A stretch of 64,000 nt of DNA from Burkholderia pyrrocinia (GCF_003330765.1 NZ_CP024902.1:2294001-2358000), one strand, 5' to 3'; numbered from the stretch's first letter, positions 45,869-56,953 are shown. The notes: generated by a model not told the origin, from the letters alone. Translations and numbers: made by a program.

Positions 45869-47176
45869 ATGAAAAAAGGTTTTTACACCATCATGGCCGC
45901 GCAGTTTTTCTCGTCGCTGGCCGACAATGCGCTTCTCATCGCCGCCATCGCCCTGCTGAAAGACCTCCACGCCCCCAACTGGATGACACCGCTGCTGAAG
46001 CTGTTCTTCGTGTTGTCCTATGTGGTGTTGGCGGCGTATGTCGGTGCTTTCGCGGATTCGCGCCCGAAGGGCCGCGTGATGTTCATCACCAACTCGATCA
46101 AGGTGGTCGGCTGCATGATCATGCTGTTCGGCGCTCACCCGCTGATCGCGTACGGGATCGTCGGATTCGGCGCGGCGGCCTACTCGCCCGCGAAATACGG
46201 CATCCTCACCGAGCTGCTGCCGGCCGACCGGCTGGTCGCCGCGAACGGCTGGATCGAAGGCACGACCGTCAGCTCGATCATCCTCGGCACCGTGCTCGGC
46301 GGCGCGCTGATCAGCCCGCACATCGCGTCGCACGTGATCGCGCACACGCCCGCCTGGATCAGCACACCCGCCGAAGCGGCGATGGCGATCATCATGGCGA
46401 TCTATGTGATCGCCGCACTGTTCAACCTGCGCATTCCCGATACGGGCGCCCGCTACCCGAAGCAGGAGCGCGGCCCGGTCAAGCTTCTTACCGATTTCGC
46501 CGACTGCTTCACGGTGCTGTGGCACGACAAGCTCGGCCAGATCTCGCTGGCGGTCACGACGCTGTTCTGGGGCGCGGGCGCGACGCTGCAGTTCATCGTG
46601 CTGAAATGGGCCGAGGTATCGCTCGGCATGTCGCTGTCCGAAGGCGCACTGTTGCAGGCAGTCGTAGCAGTCGGCGTCGCGGCCGGCGCGATCGCCGCCG
46701 CGGCCCGGATCCCGCTGAAGAAGTCGCTGACCGTGCTGCCCGTCGGCATCATCATGGGCATCGCGGTGATGCTGATGGCGTTCTACACGCGCGACCTGTT
46801 CCCGTCGCACTGGGCCCTGCACGTCGGCCACCTGCGCGTGCCCGTGTACCTGATCGTCGCTTACCTGTTCCTGATCTGCGTCGGCGCGCTGTCGGGCTAC
46901 TTCGTCGTTCCGATGAACGCGCTGCTGCAGCATCGCGGCCACGTGCTGCTGTCGGCCGGCCACTCGATCGCGGTGCAGAACTTCAACGAGAACCTCTCCG
47001 TGCTCGTGATGCTGTGCCTGTATGCGGTGCTCGTGTGGCTCGACGTGCCGGTCGGCGTCGTGATCGTGCTGTTCGGCACATTCGTCTGCCTGACGATGTG
47101 GCTCGTGATGCGCCGCCACCAGGCGAACCAGCGCCAGTTCGATTCGGTCGCGCTGATCGGCGAATCGCGGCACTGA
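45869..47176 (+). CDS. lplT: Lysophospholipid transporter LplT
   Basis: Major facilitator superfamily protein predicted to flip lysophospholipids to the cytoplasmic side of the inner membrane for re-acylation. The 435-residue protein has about 12 helices. It starts [20 protein letters not shown], the LplT hallmark N-terminus, and includes [15 protein letters not shown]. In E. coli lplT is followed by the acyltransferase gene aas. Here thiD follows instead and no aas is in the window, so its partner is elsewhere or missing. Confidence 0.9.
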   Translation: MKKGFYTIMAAQFFSSLADNALLIAAIALLKDLHAPNWMTPLLKLFFVLSYVVLAAYVGAFADSRPKGRVMFITNSIKVVGCMIMLFGAHPLIAYGIVGFGAAAYSPAKYGILTELLPADRLVAANGWIEGTTVSSIILGTVLGGALISPHIASHVIAHTPAWISTPAEAAMAIIMAIYVIAALFNLRIPDTGARYPKQERGPVKLLTDFADCFTVLWHDKLGQISLAVTTLFWGAGATLQFIVLKWAEVSLGMSLSEGALLQAVVAVGVAAGAIAAAARIPLKKSLTVLPVGIIMGIAVMLMAFYTRDLFPSHWALHVGHLRVPVYLIVAYLFLICVGALSGYFVVPMNALLQHRGHVLLSAGHSIAVQNFNENLSVLVMLCLYAVLVWLDVPVGVVIVLFGTFVCLTMWLVMRRHQANQRQFDSVALIGESRH

Positions 47177-47234
47177 CGCTACACTTTCCGTTTCCGCCCG
47201 CCGGCGCCGGTCTTCGAACCGGCGCGTTGCCCTC

Positions 47235-48044
47235 ATGACGCATCCGATACCCAACATCCTGACGATCGCCGGCTCCGATTCGGGCGGCGGTGCAGGCATC
47301 CAGGCCGACCTGAAGACGTTTTCCGCGCTCGGCACGTATGGCGCCAGCGTGATCACCGCGCTGACCGCACAGAACACGCGCGGCGTGACGGGCGTACACG
47401 CGCCGGACGCCGCGTTCGTGACCGCACAGCTCGACGCGGTGTTCGACGACATTCGCATCGATGCGGTCAAGATCGGGATGCTTGCGAACGCAGCGATCGT
47501 GCACGCGGTTGCCGACGCACTGCGGCGTTACACGCCGCGCTTCGTCGTGCTCGACACGGTGATGATCTCCAAGAGTTCGCACGCGCTGCTCGCGCCCGAC
47601 GCGGTCGACGCGTTGCGCGATGTGCTGCTGCCGCTTGCGACCGTCGTCACGCCGAACCTGCCCGAAGCGGCCGCGCTGCTCGGCGAAGCGCCCGCGACCA
47701 CTGAAGACGACATGGTCCGGCAAGGCCAGGCATTGCTGAAGACCGGCGCGCGCGCCGTGCTGATGAAAGGCGGCCACTTGCCCGATGCGTCCGCGAGCCC
47801 CGACTGGCTCGTCGATGCGGCGCGCACCGTGCGGCTCGACGGCCCGCGCGTGCCGGTCAGCAACACGCACGGCACGGGCTGCACGCTGTCATCCGCGATC
47901 GCCGCGCTGCTCCCGCAGCAGCCCGACCTCGAAAGCGCCGTGCGCGAAGCGAAGGCCTACCTGACCGGCGCGATCGCCGCGAGCGGCCACCTCGACGTCG
48001 GCCACGGCGTCGGCCCCGTCCATCACTTCCATCGCTGGTGGTAA
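47235..48044 (+). CDS. thiD: Hydroxymethylpyrimidine/phosphomethylpyrimidine kinase
   Basis: Phosphorylates HMP and HMP-phosphate to HMP-diphosphate for thiamine synthesis. The 269-residue ribokinase-like protein has [20 protein letters not shown] at the N-terminus and [12 protein letters not shown]. The anion-hole/catalytic Asp region is [15 protein letters not shown] near the C-terminus. It starts 59 bp after lplT. No TPP riboswitch is visible upstream. It converges with the DUF1853 gene, only 18 bp away. Confidence 0.95.
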   Translation: MTHPIPNILTIAGSDSGGGAGIQADLKTFSALGTYGASVITALTAQNTRGVTGVHAPDAAFVTAQLDAVFDDIRIDAVKIGMLANAAIVHAVADALRRYTPRFVVLDTVMISKSSHALLAPDAVDALRDVLLPLATVVTPNLPEAAALLGEAPATTEDDMVRQGQALLKTGARAVLMKGGHLPDASASPDWLVDAARTVRLDGPRVPVSNTHGTGCTLSSAIAALLPQQPDLESAVREAKAYLTGAIAASGHLDVGHGVGPVHHFHRWW

Positions 48045-48062
48045 GCGCCGGCTGACGCTGCG

Positions 48063-49028
48063 TCAGCTGTCCTGCGCCGCGAACGCCTGCGCGCGCGCCG
48101 GCCAGTCGTCGGGCACGATGAAGCCGCGCGCCGTCTCGCGCCACGTGCCATCGCCGCCCTTTTCATGGATGCCGATCAGCGCAGGCGCCTGGCGCACCGT
48201 CAACACGGGTGGCAGCTCGGGTGCGGCCGCCAGCGGTTCGGGTTCGAAGTCGGCGTCGGCGGCAACATGCCGCGGCGCGAGCCACGCAAGCCGGGGCAAC
48301 ACGCTCCATGCGACACCGGCACGCTGCGACGCCGCCCACGCCGGCCACTGCGCATGTGTCAGCCAGAAACCGCGCGGGTGATCCGGCGCGATTTCCGCGG
48401 ACACCGGCGGCAACGGCGCGCCGTGCGGATAGAACAACCAGCCCTTGATGAACATCTGCGCGTCGGACGGTGCACCGTAGCCGAGCCGCGCAAACCCGTC
48501 GCGATCGCCGAGCCGCAGTTGGTGGTCGAGCAGCCGGCTGCGCTTGCGGTCTAGCCGGTCGACGAGGTTGGGTCCGACGAAATCGGCAAGCGACGCGCCG
48601 TCGCGCACCGGCGCGCACAGATAGCACTTCACCGCGAGTTCCCAGTGCAGGCGCTGCCCGCCCGGCGCATCAACGAGAAAATCGACTTCGCCGAGCGTCA
48701 GGCCGTTGCTGCGCAGCGGGAGATTGGCTGCGACGAGCCGCAGCGACGGTCCGTGCGTGAGGAAATACTCGAGCAGGCATTCCGCGTAGCGGCCGAGCCG
48801 CACGGGCCGCAACCCGTCGAGCGCGCGGCGCAGCGGCTCGGGCGCCGCATCGAGCGCGGCGAGCCACGCTTCGACGGCCGACCGGCCGGCCGCATCCGGC
48901 CACGGATGCGCAAGCGGCGCGCCGGGCGCCGCGGTAAGCAGGCTCGGGCTGGCGAGAAGCCAGCCCAGATCGCGAACCGCGGCGTCGCGCAGCGTATCGA
49001 CGAATGCGAACGCCGCGCCGGTCGTCAT
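48063..49028 (-). CDS. DUF1853 family protein
   Basis: 321-residue protein of unknown function. The conserved region RDLGWLLASPSLL...LGRYAECLLEYFL, then NGLTLGEVDFLVD and LHWELAVKCYLC, recalls a PD-(D/E)xK-like nuclease fold (E-x-D then E-x-K spacing). That resemblance is my inference from the residues GEVDFLVD and ELAVKCYL, not an established activity. It ends with a Trp/Pro-rich stretch. The ATG at 49026-49028 overlaps the uracil-DNA glycosylase stop by 4 bp. Confidence 0.82.
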   Translation of the reverse strand: MTTGAAFAFVDTLRDAAVRDLGWLLASPSLLTAAPGAPLAHPWPDAAGRSAVEAWLAALDAAPEPLRRALDGLRPVRLGRYAECLLEYFLTHGPSLRLVAANLPLRSNGLTLGEVDFLVDAPGGQRLHWELAVKCYLCAPVRDGASLADFVGPNLVDRLDRKRSRLLDHQLRLGDRDGFARLGYGAPSDAQMFIKGWLFYPHGAPLPPVSAEIAPDHPRGFWLTHAQWPAWAASQRAGVAWSVLPRLAWLAPRHVAADADFEPEPLAAAPELPPVLTVRQAPALIGIHEKGGDGTWRETARGFIVPDDWPARAQAFAAQDS

Positions 49029-50005
49029 TGCCCGGCCGGCCCGTTCGCGTCGGCACCCTCTGCGCGCCGGAACGTGTCGCGCGCGAGGCACAGGTCGGCC
49101 CACGCCTTCGATTTGTCCTGCAGGCTGCGCAACAGGTACGCCGGGTGGTAGGTAACGATCACCGGCACGCCTTCGTAGGCATGCACGCGACCGCGCAACG
49201 ACGCGATGCTCGCGTCCGTCTTCAGCAACGTCTGCGCGGCGAAGCGTCCGAGCGCGACGATCAGCTTCGGCTTCACGAGCGCGACCTGGCGCTGCAGATA
49301 AGGCTCGCAGCTTGCGACCTCGTCCGGTTCCGGATTGCGGTTGCCGGGCGGCCGGCACTTGATCACGTTCGCGATATAGACGTTGTCGCCGCGCTGGAGC
49401 GACAGCGACTGCAGCATGTTGTCGAGCAGCTTGCCGGCCTGGCCGACGAACGGCTCGCCCTGCTTGTCCTCGTTCTCGCCCGGCGCTTCGCCGATCAGCA
49501 TCCAGTCCGCTTCGCGGTCGCCGACGCCGAATACGGTGTTGGTCCGCTTCTCGCACAGCCGGCAGCGTGTGCAGTCGGCCACGCGCGCGGCCAGTGCATC
49601 CCAGTCGAGCACGGCAACCGGCGTTTCTGCGGGACGCGATGCGGCAGCCGGCACGGGATCGCCCGGCGGCGCCGCGTCGAACCACGCGAAATCGTCTGCT
49701 CCGGCCGGCGGCGCGTCGTCCATCGGCGGCATCGCGTCGGCCGAGGCGGCCGGCGCGGGTGCGCGGTCGCCATCGACGACACGGCGCGACGGCTCGCCCG
49801 GCTCGCGTGCCGGCGGTGCATCGTCTTGCGCCAGCGTACGCGCCGCGCGCGCCGGCCGATCGGCGGCGACGGAAACGCCGTCCGCCGCACCGGCTTGCGC
49901 CGCGGCGGGCGCTTCGGCTGCCGCGCCTTCGTCCGCGCGCTGCCCGCGCCGCACCCAGATCTGCGCGAGGCCTATTTCCTCGAGCGCCGCTTCAGCCCAC
50001 GCCAT
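49025..50005 (-). CDS. Uracil-DNA glycosylase, family 4 (iron-sulfur type)
   Basis: Removes uracil from DNA to begin base excision repair. The 326-residue protein has the family 4 catalytic motif [17 protein letters not shown] and the later TYHPAYLLR. The four predicted 4Fe-4S ligands are CTRC in the first part and the pair spaced as C-x15-C in [19 protein letters not shown]. The first 130 or so residues are an Ala/Pro-rich, probably disordered extension not needed for the core. The start at 50003-50005 overlaps rimI by 14 bp; one at 50020 is also possible. Confidence 0.92.
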   Translation of the reverse strand: MAWAEAALEEIGLAQIWVRRGQRADEGAAAEAPAAAQAGAADGVSVAADRPARAARTLAQDDAPPAREPGEPSRRVVDGDRAPAPAASADAMPPMDDAPPAGADDFAWFDAAPPGDPVPAAASRPAETPVAVLDWDALAARVADCTRCRLCEKRTNTVFGVGDREADWMLIGEAPGENEDKQGEPFVGQAGKLLDNMLQSLSLQRGDNVYIANVIKCRPPGNRNPEPDEVASCEPYLQRQVALVKPKLIVALGRFAAQTLLKTDASIASLRGRVHAYEGVPVIVTYHPAYLLRSLQDKSKAWADLCLARDTFRRAEGADANGPAGQ

Positions 50006-50492
50006 GCGCGTCCCCCTCATTCTTGTTCAGCGTCAGACGCATCACGATCGCGTCCTCCCGGCTGCGATGCTTCGCCGGATAGTAGTTCTTGCGCCGGCCG
50101 ATCGTCACGAAGCCGAAGCGCTCGTACAGATGGACCGCACGCGGATTGGACGGCCGCACCTCGAGCAGCACGCCGTCGAGCCGCTCCGCGCGCGAAATGC
50201 GCACGGCCTCGCGCAGCAGCGCGAGGCCAGCGCCCGCATGCTGCGCGGCCGGCGCGACGCACAGGTTCAGCAGGTGCATCTCGTCGATCACGGGCATCAA
50301 CACGCAATAGCCGATGAGCGAACCCGTCACGTGCCGCATGCACACGCCCAGATAGCCGTTGCGCAACGAATCCTCGAAGTTGCCGCGGCTCCACGGGAAT
50401 TCGTACGCGACCTGCTCGATCGCGACGACTTCGTCGAGATCGGCATCCGTCATCGGCGCCAGATAGCGGTCGCTCAGCAGTACACCCGTCAT
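49992..50492 (-). CDS. rimI: Ribosomal protein S18 alanine N-acetyltransferase
   Basis: GNAT-fold acetyltransferase that acetylates the N-terminal Ala of ribosomal protein S18. The 166-residue protein has the acetyl-CoA-binding segment from about residue 85 ([20 protein letters not shown]) and the typical C-terminal [19 protein letters not shown]. Adjacency to tsaB (overlap 4 bp, ATGA) is the known tsaB-rimI arrangement and supports the name over other GNAT proteins. Confidence 0.94.
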   Translation of the reverse strand: MTGVLLSDRYLAPMTDADLDEVVAIEQVAYEFPWSRGNFEDSLRNGYLGVCMRHVTGSLIGYCVLMPVIDEMHLLNLCVAPAAQHAGAGLALLREAVRISRAERLDGVLLEVRPSNPRAVHLYERFGFVTIGRRKNYYPAKHRSREDAIVMRLTLNKNEGDAHGVG

Positions 50493-51247
50493 CCCTTCAC
50501 TCCGCCCGTCTGCGCGGCCCGTGCCGCGACGCGCTCGGCGGTCGTCTGCGCGACCTTGTCGCGCACGTATTCAGGCGCGGCCTGATCGGCCGGCACCGCA
50601 CGCCCGGCGCGGAACGCGCGCAGCGCGGCATGCGCGACCGCGAGTGCGTGCGGCAGCGCGTCGCCGTCGATCACGGCCGCGCGCGACGCGGCCGGCAACT
50701 GCGCGCCGAACGCGGCAGCCGCATTGCCCGCGAGCGTGAATGGCACATCGGGCACGCCGACGGCGCCCGGCGCATCGAGCGAAGCCGGATGCAGCGTGCG
50801 CCAGTCGCCGGTACTGTCGTCCCATGCGAAGTCCGCCCAGTAGGCTTCGTCCATCCGCGCATCCAGCGCGGCAAGCACGCGGGTCGTGCCGGGCGCGCGC
50901 AGCCGCGCGTGCTCCGCGCACGCGAGCAGCGTGCCGATCGGCACGACCGGCAGCCCGCGTCCGAACGCGAGGCCCTGGGTAATGCCCGTCGCGGTGCGCA
51001 GGCCCGTGAACGAACCGGGGCCCGCGCCGAACGCGATCGCGTCGCAATCGGCGAGCGTCAGCCCCGATTCGGCGAAGAGCTCCTGGATCGCCGGCAGCAC
51101 GCGCGTGCTCGACACGGCGCCCGTCAGCTCGTGGCGGGCCCAGGTTTGCGGGGTGGAAACGGCGTCATCGGCATGAGCCGAGCGCAGCAGCGCGACCGAG
51201 CAGTATTCGGTCGACGTATCGATGGCGAGGAGCACTGTTTGCGTCAT
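50489..51247 (-). CDS. tsaB: tRNA threonylcarbamoyladenosine biosynthesis protein TsaB
   Basis: Scaffold partner of TsaD in making t6A37 of ANN-decoding tRNAs. The 252-residue protein has an ASKHA fold. The N-terminal motif is [16 protein letters not shown], followed by [20 protein letters not shown] and then a diverged second half. It lacks the metal-binding His of TsaD, as expected. It is the first gene of the tsaB-rimI-udg-DUF1853 operon, with each pair overlapping. The start at 51245-51247 is set by the N-terminal beta strand. Confidence 0.96.
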   Translation of the reverse strand: MTQTVLLAIDTSTEYCSVALLRSAHADDAVSTPQTWARHELTGAVSSTRVLPAIQELFAESGLTLADCDAIAFGAGPGSFTGLRTATGITQGLAFGRGLPVVPIGTLLACAEHARLRAPGTTRVLAALDARMDEAYWADFAWDDSTGDWRTLHPASLDAPGAVGVPDVPFTLAGNAAAAFGAQLPAASRAAVIDGDALPHALAVAHAALRAFRAGRAVPADQAAPEYVRDKVAQTTAERVAARAAQTGGVKG

Positions 51248-51403
51248 GGCCGATATTGTAATGCGGCGCCCCGCTCCCACGGGCGATCGGGCCCGATCCG
51301 TGCGTGCGCGCGGCGCCGGCGGCGGTTTGGAAGGATCGCTCGACCCCGCGCGGCGGTCCGCTTGTTAAGATCGCCCGACCTGAAACCCTTACGGAGACAC
51401 CCG

Positions 51404-51673
51404 ATGAGCGAACTCACCGCCCAATTCGACCAGGCCCAGATCGACGTCAAGCAGCTGACGGAACGGCCGGGCAACCTGACCCTGCTGCGCCTGTACGCGC
51501 TCTTCAAGCAGGCGACCGACGGCGATGCCCACGGCGACAAGCCGGGCTTCACCGACATCGTCGGCAAATATAAGTACGACGCATGGGACGCGCTGAAGGG
51601 CACGTCGCAGGATGCGGCGAAGCAGCAGTACATCGAACTCGTCGAATCGCTGAAAAACGGCACGGCATCCTGA
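51404..51673 (+). CDS. Acyl-CoA-binding protein
   Basis: Small four-helix cytosolic protein that binds long-chain acyl-CoA esters. The 89-residue product matches the ACBP family length. It has TLLRLYALFKQATDGD, KPGFTDIVGKYKYDAWDALK and GTSQDAAKQQYIELVE, including the Tyr/Lys residues that contact the CoA. The ATG at 51404 has GGAG 8 bases upstream. It diverges from tsaB. Confidence 0.93.
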   Translation: MSELTAQFDQAQIDVKQLTERPGNLTLLRLYALFKQATDGDAHGDKPGFTDIVGKYKYDAWDALKGTSQDAAKQQYIELVESLKNGTAS

Positions 51674-52035
51674 CCGAATCGCCCTCGCCGCAATAGGCAA
51701 TCAAATCAGTGGCGCAGCGCAGCAAATTTCTTTATAATGCGGCCTGCGTCACCTCCCGCGCTCGGCTCGCAAGCCGTTCCGGCCTGACGCCTCGTAGCGT
51801 TAAGCTCCAATCCGGTTTAGAACCTGTCCCCTCCTGCTTCGACCCTTGCGGTCGTCACTTATCAGGCTGGCGGCCCCGCTCCTGTAGCGCGCCGCACCCA
51901 AAACAGCTTCTAATGCCTCATCCGCCGTCTGTTCGGTGGATTGCTCCCGTTTCCCGATTTGCTCGATGAATCCGACGACTTGGGTATGCGCGATTGGCGC
52001 CGACGTTTCACCCACTGTGTGTATCAAGGATTGTT
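51674..52035 (+). promoter_or_regulatory. Promoter and long untranslated leader of the DEAD-box helicase gene
   Basis: 362 bp without a gene. A perfect TATAAT lies at 51733-51738 but no good -35 is visible. About 290 nt of leader then precede the ATG at 52036. The leader is unusually rich in C and short inverted segments and contains no credible ORF. Long leaders are typical of cold-inducible helicase mRNAs, so RNA-level control is a reasonable inference. Confidence 0.5.
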
Positions 52036-53586
52036 ATGACTTCGAGCATTAACTCCAGCCCGCTCAACGCGATCGCCGACCAGGCGCTCGGTCACGATGC
52101 TGCCGCCGCACCGGCCGCGCTCGAACCGGCGTCGGACGAGCCGAGCTTCGCGTCGCTCGGGCTGTCGCCGGAGATCGTCTCCGCGCTGGAGGCCGCCGGC
52201 TATGTGAAGCCGACGCCGGTCCAGCAGCGTGCGATTCCGGCTGGCATCGCCGGCCGCGACCTGCTGGTGTCGAGCCCGACCGGTTCGGGCAAGACGGCCG
52301 CCTTCATGCTGCCCGCGATCGAACGTTTCGCGCAGCTCCAGAAGACGCTGGCGCAGCAGCCGCGCGCCCCGCGTGAAGCGAACGCCGGCGACCGCCGCGT
52401 CCGCCGCCCGCAGCCGGTCTCACGCCCGAGCCTGCTCGTGCTGACGCCGACCCGCGAACTCGCGATGCAGGTCACGACGGCCGCATCGACCTACGGCAAG
52501 CACCTCAAGCGCCTGCGCACCGTCAGCATCCTCGGCGGTGTCGCCTACGGCCAGCAGCTGATGCTGCTCGCGAAGAACCCGGAAATCCTGGTCGCGACGC
52601 CGGGCCGTCTGCTCGACCACCTCGAGCGCGGCCGCATCGACCTGTCCGAACTGAAGATGCTCGTGCTCGACGAAGCCGACCGCATGCTCGACATGGGCTT
52701 CATCGACGACATCGAAACCATCGTCGCGGCCACGCCCGCGTCGCGCCAGACGATGCTGTTCTCGGCCACGCTCGACGGCAAGATCGGTTCGCTGACGGGC
52801 CGCCTGCTGAAGGATCCGGAACGCATCGAGATCCAGCAGCGCCTCGAATCGCGCACGAACATCGCACAGACCGTGCATTACGTCGACGACCGCGATCACA
52901 AGGACCGCCTGCTCGATCACCTGCTGCGCGACGACGCGCTTGACCAGGCGATCATCTTCACGGCGACCAAGATCGATGCCGACCAGCTCGCCGGCCGCCT
53001 CGCCGACGCGGGCTTCGAATCGGCCGCGCTGCACGGCGACCTGCCGCAAGGCGCACGCAACCGCACGATCCGCGCACTGCGCGAGCGCAAGGTGCGCGTG
53101 CTCGTCGCGACCGACGTCGCGGCGCGCGGGATCGACATCCCGGGCATCACGCACGTGTTCAACTACGATCTGCCGAAGTTCGCGGAAGACTACGTGCACC
53201 GCATCGGCCGTACCGGCCGCGCGGGCCGTTCGGGCACCGCGGTGAGCCTCGTGCACCACGCCGAACAAGGCGCGCTCAAGCGCATCGAGCGCTTCGTGCG
53301 TTCGCCGCTGCCGGTCAACGTGATCGAAGGCTTCGAGCCGCGCAAGACACCCCAGCGCAGCGGCGGCACCGGTGGTCGCGGCCGTCCGGGCGGCGGCAAC
53401 GGCGGTCGGCGTTTCGGCGGCAAGCCGGGCGGCGGCAATAGCAGCAACGGCCGCAGCTACGGCGGCGGCAATGGCGGCGGCAATGGCGGCGGCTGGAGCG
53501 GCAAGCCGGGCGGCAGCCGTGACGGCGGCCCGCGTCGCGACGGCCAGCGCAGCGGCGCCCCGCGTCGCAGCAATTCCGCGTCGTAA
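52036..53586 (+). CDS. rhlE: DEAD-box ATP-dependent RNA helicase, RhlE-like
   Basis: ATP-dependent RNA unwinding, probably in ribosome assembly, RNA decay or cold growth. The 516-residue protein shows the full set of motifs in order: Q motif with PTPVQQRAIP, SPTGSGKTAAF (I), TPTRELAMQV (Ia), VLDEADRMLDMGF (II, DEAD), FSATL (III), VATDVAARGIDIPGI (V) and HRIGRTGRAGRSG (VI). The C-terminal 85 residues are a Gly/Arg/Ser-rich tail (GGRGRPGGGNGGRRFGG and similar), likely RNA-binding and disordered. A stretch of extra residues between motifs I and Ia (about 102-130) is Arg-rich. The start at 52036 is preferred; the frame is open further upstream. Confidence 0.92.
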   Translation: MTSSINSSPLNAIADQALGHDAAAAPAALEPASDEPSFASLGLSPEIVSALEAAGYVKPTPVQQRAIPAGIAGRDLLVSSPTGSGKTAAFMLPAIERFAQLQKTLAQQPRAPREANAGDRRVRRPQPVSRPSLLVLTPTRELAMQVTTAASTYGKHLKRLRTVSILGGVAYGQQLMLLAKNPEILVATPGRLLDHLERGRIDLSELKMLVLDEADRMLDMGFIDDIETIVAATPASRQTMLFSATLDGKIGSLTGRLLKDPERIEIQQRLESRTNIAQTVHYVDDRDHKDRLLDHLLRDDALDQAIIFTATKIDADQLAGRLADAGFESAALHGDLPQGARNRTIRALRERKVRVLVATDVAARGIDIPGITHVFNYDLPKFAEDYVHRIGRTGRAGRSGTAVSLVHHAEQGALKRIERFVRSPLPVNVIEGFEPRKTPQRSGGTGGRGRPGGGNGGRRFGGKPGGGNSSNGRSYGGGNGGGNGGGWSGKPGGSRDGGPRRDGQRSGAPRRSNSAS

Positions 53587-53626
53587 GCACGCACGGGCGG
53601 CCCTGGCCGCCCCGCCAATTCGGCCG

Positions 53627-53653
53627 ACCGGCGCATCTGCGCCGGTTTTTTTT
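53627..53653 (+). terminator. Intrinsic terminator after the helicase gene
   Basis: ACCGGCGCA/TGCGCCGGT 9-bp stem, loop of two or three bases, followed by eight T. Confidence 0.9.
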
Positions 53654-53965
53654 CGCCCCGCCTCACATTTCACGATGCGGAAAATTTTTTTGTGTCGTAA
53701 AAAATCGTGTTGCGTGGCACAACCCAGACGATTGCGGGATGGAAAAATGCATTTCTTATCCCGAAATAACAAACTCAAATCATTGATTTAAAACAACTAA
53801 AAAATTACGCACTTCCTGAGAAAGTCCCTGTTTCGCTCCCGCCGATTTGCCTAGACTCTTATACAAGACTTCACGAACCGGAACGCACCGCTTCCGGCTT
53901 CGAAAACAGCATCGCCATCGTCAGATTCAACCCATTCGGCAACACACCGCATCAAGGAGCTCATC
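53654..53965 (+). promoter_or_regulatory. A/T-rich upstream region of aceA
   Basis: 312 bp that are strikingly A/T rich for this genome, especially 53680-53815, with several A- or T-runs and GTTGCGTGGCACAAC (partly palindromic, near 53710). The ribosome binding site AAGGAG lies 5-6 bases before the aceA ATG. Possible -10 sequences occur near 53852-53865 but no spaced -35 fits, so I do not name a promoter. Activator-dependent control of aceA is an inference. Confidence 0.5.
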
Positions 53966-55273
<1,308 letters not shown>

Positions 55274-55385
55274 TACGCGCAAGCGTCGCTGTATCGGCAA
55301 CAGAACAAGCATCAGGGAGGAGACGGCAGGCGCGCGATGCTGATCGCGCGACCGGCCGCGCGGTCTGCGGGCCGCCAGCAACGAC

Positions 55386-55416
55386 GCGCGCCGGCTCTGT
55401 CCGGCGCGCCCTTTTT
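55386..55416 (+). terminator. Intrinsic terminator after aceA
   Basis: GCGCGCCGG/CCGGCGCGC 9-bp stem with a 6-nt loop followed by C and five T. It lies between convergent aceA and the UspA gene. Confidence 0.85.
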
Positions 55417-55453
55417 CTACGGCGCGGCCCGCGCTGCCATGGCCGGCGCCGCG

Positions 55454-55888
55454 CTATCGATAGACGATCACCGGAATTTTCGTATGGGTCAGCACGCGCT
55501 GCGTCTCGCTGCCGATCAGCAGGCTGCCGAGCCCACGGCGTCCGTGGGACGCCATGAAGATCACGTCGCAACCGCCGCGTTCGGCCGCCTCGATGATGCC
55601 GAGATACGGCGACGGATGCACGCTCGTCCACGTGTCGCAGACGACGCCGGCCGCCTTCGCGGCCGATTCGACCTCGTCGAGGTGGGCACGCGCCTCGCGT
55701 TCGCTGCGTGCCCGGAAATCGGCGGGCGGCTCGATGATCACTTCGGAAAACGGCGAGTACGGATACTGCGGCAGGCACGCGTAGGCCGTCACGCGCGCGC
55801 TGACCGCGCGAGCGAGGTCGATCGCGCCGTCGATCGCCTTTTGCGACAGTTCGGAACCGTCGGTTGGAACGAGGATGTGCCGGAACAT
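55454..55888 (-). CDS. Universal stress protein (UspA family)
   Basis: 144-residue Usp-fold protein, small cytosolic and probably ATP-binding. It starts MFRHILVPTDGSELSQKAID. The C-terminal nucleotide-binding loop G-x2-G-x9-G(S/T) is in ASHGRRGLGSLLIGSET, then QRVLTHTKIPVIVY. The start at 55886-55888 has AAGGAGG upstream. Function is probably in stress or nutrient adaptation; the specific role is unknown. It converges with aceA and is followed upstream by a LysR gene in the same direction. Confidence 0.92.
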   Translation of the reverse strand: MFRHILVPTDGSELSQKAIDGAIDLARAVSARVTAYACLPQYPYSPFSEVIIEPPADFRARSEREARAHLDEVESAAKAAGVVCDTWTSVHPSPYLGIIEAAERGGCDVIFMASHGRRGLGSLLIGSETQRVLTHTKIPVIVYR

Positions 55889-56047
55889 CGCGCCCTCCTT
55901 CGTCAATCGCACTCCGCGCGTCGCGATCCCATCCGAGCCGGCCGCAACGCGTCGGGCATGCCTCCTACGATTGTAGTGTGCGAAACCGCGCAACCGGCAC
56001 CGGAAGCGGGTTCGCCCTCATATCGGAAACGCGCGGGCACGTACGGC

Positions 56048-56953
56048 CTACTCGCCCCAATAACCGGGCCGTTCGTACGTGTGCTTCAGGTAATCGAGAA
56101 ACAGGCGCACGCGCAGCGGCAGATGCCGGCGCTGCGGAAACACCGCGTGGATGCCGATCGGTGGCGCGGCGAACGCGTCGAGCACGCTGACGAGCCGGCC
56201 GGCCGCGATGTCCTCGCCGACCTCCCACCACGAGCGCCATGCCAGGCCGTGGCCGGCGAGGCACCACTCGTGCAGCACCGCGCCGTCCGAGCATTCCATC
56301 GTGCCGTTCACGCGGATCGACACGACCTTGTCGTCCTCCTGGAACGCCCAGCCGCGTTGCTGGTTCGCGTTCGCCGCGAGCGCGAGGCAGTTGTGCCGCG
56401 CCAGCTCCGCGAGCGTGACCGGCGTGCCGCGCCGCGCGAGATACGCGGGAGACGCGACGCACACGCGGCGATTCTCGCCGAGCTTCAGCGACACGAGCGA
56501 CGAGTCGGGCAACTCGCCGAGCCGCACCGCGCAATCGAACCCCTCGTTGACGAGGTCGACCATCCGGTCGGACAGGTCGAGCGTGACCGACACGTCGGGA
56601 TGCCCGACGCTGAATTCGGGCACGAGCGGTGCGACGTGCCGCCGGCCGAAGCCGGCCGGCGCGGAAATGCGCAGGTGGCCGCTCGCCTTGACGCCGCCGG
56701 CGGACACGCTCGCCTCCGCGTTCTGCATGTCGTTGATGATCCGCTGGCAATCCTCGAGGAACGCCGAGCCCTCGAACGTCAGCGTGAGCTTGCGCGTCGT
56801 GCGCACCAGCAGTTTGACGCCGAGCCGCTCCTCGAGCGCGTCGAGGCGGCGGCCGATGATCGCCGGCGCGACGCCTTCCGCGTGCGCGGCCGCCGACAGG
56901 CTGCCCTTCGCCGCGACCGCGGCGAACGTTTCGATCTGTTTGAACCGGTCCAT
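56048..56953 (-). CDS. LysR-family transcriptional regulator
   Basis: 301-residue regulator. The N-terminal winged helix-turn-helix is at about residues 1-60 (DRFKQIETFAAVAAKGSLSA, then RRLDALEERLGVKLLVRTTR). The C-terminal effector-binding domain follows ([20 protein letters not shown]). The ATG at 56953 matches the family start; a GTG at 56971 would add six residues. It diverges from the HAD gene, so it may regulate that gene and perhaps aceB, but the target and inducer cannot be read from the sequence. Confidence 0.88.
   Translation of the reverse strand: MDRFKQIETFAAVAAKGSLSAAAHAEGVAPAIIGRRLDALEERLGVKLLVRTTRKLTLTFEGSAFLEDCQRIINDMQNAEASVSAGGVKASGHLRISAPAGFGRRHVAPLVPEFSVGHPDVSVTLDLSDRMVDLVNEGFDCAVRLGELPDSSLVSLKLGENRRVCVASPAYLARRGTPVTLAELARHNCLALAANANQQRGWAFQEDDKVVSIRVNGTMECSDGAVLHEWCLAGHGLAWRSWWEVGEDIAAGRLVSVLDAFAAPPIGIHAVFPQRRHLPLRVRLFLDYLKHTYERPGYWGE

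Noticed and set aside
47177..47234. Possible TPP riboswitch before thiD
   Set aside because: Only 58 bp lie between lplT and thiD, and no thi-box sequence is visible.
53847..53865. A TTGCCT with TATACA pair as an aceA promoter
   Set aside because: The two boxes are only 7 bp apart, so they cannot form a sigma70 promoter together.
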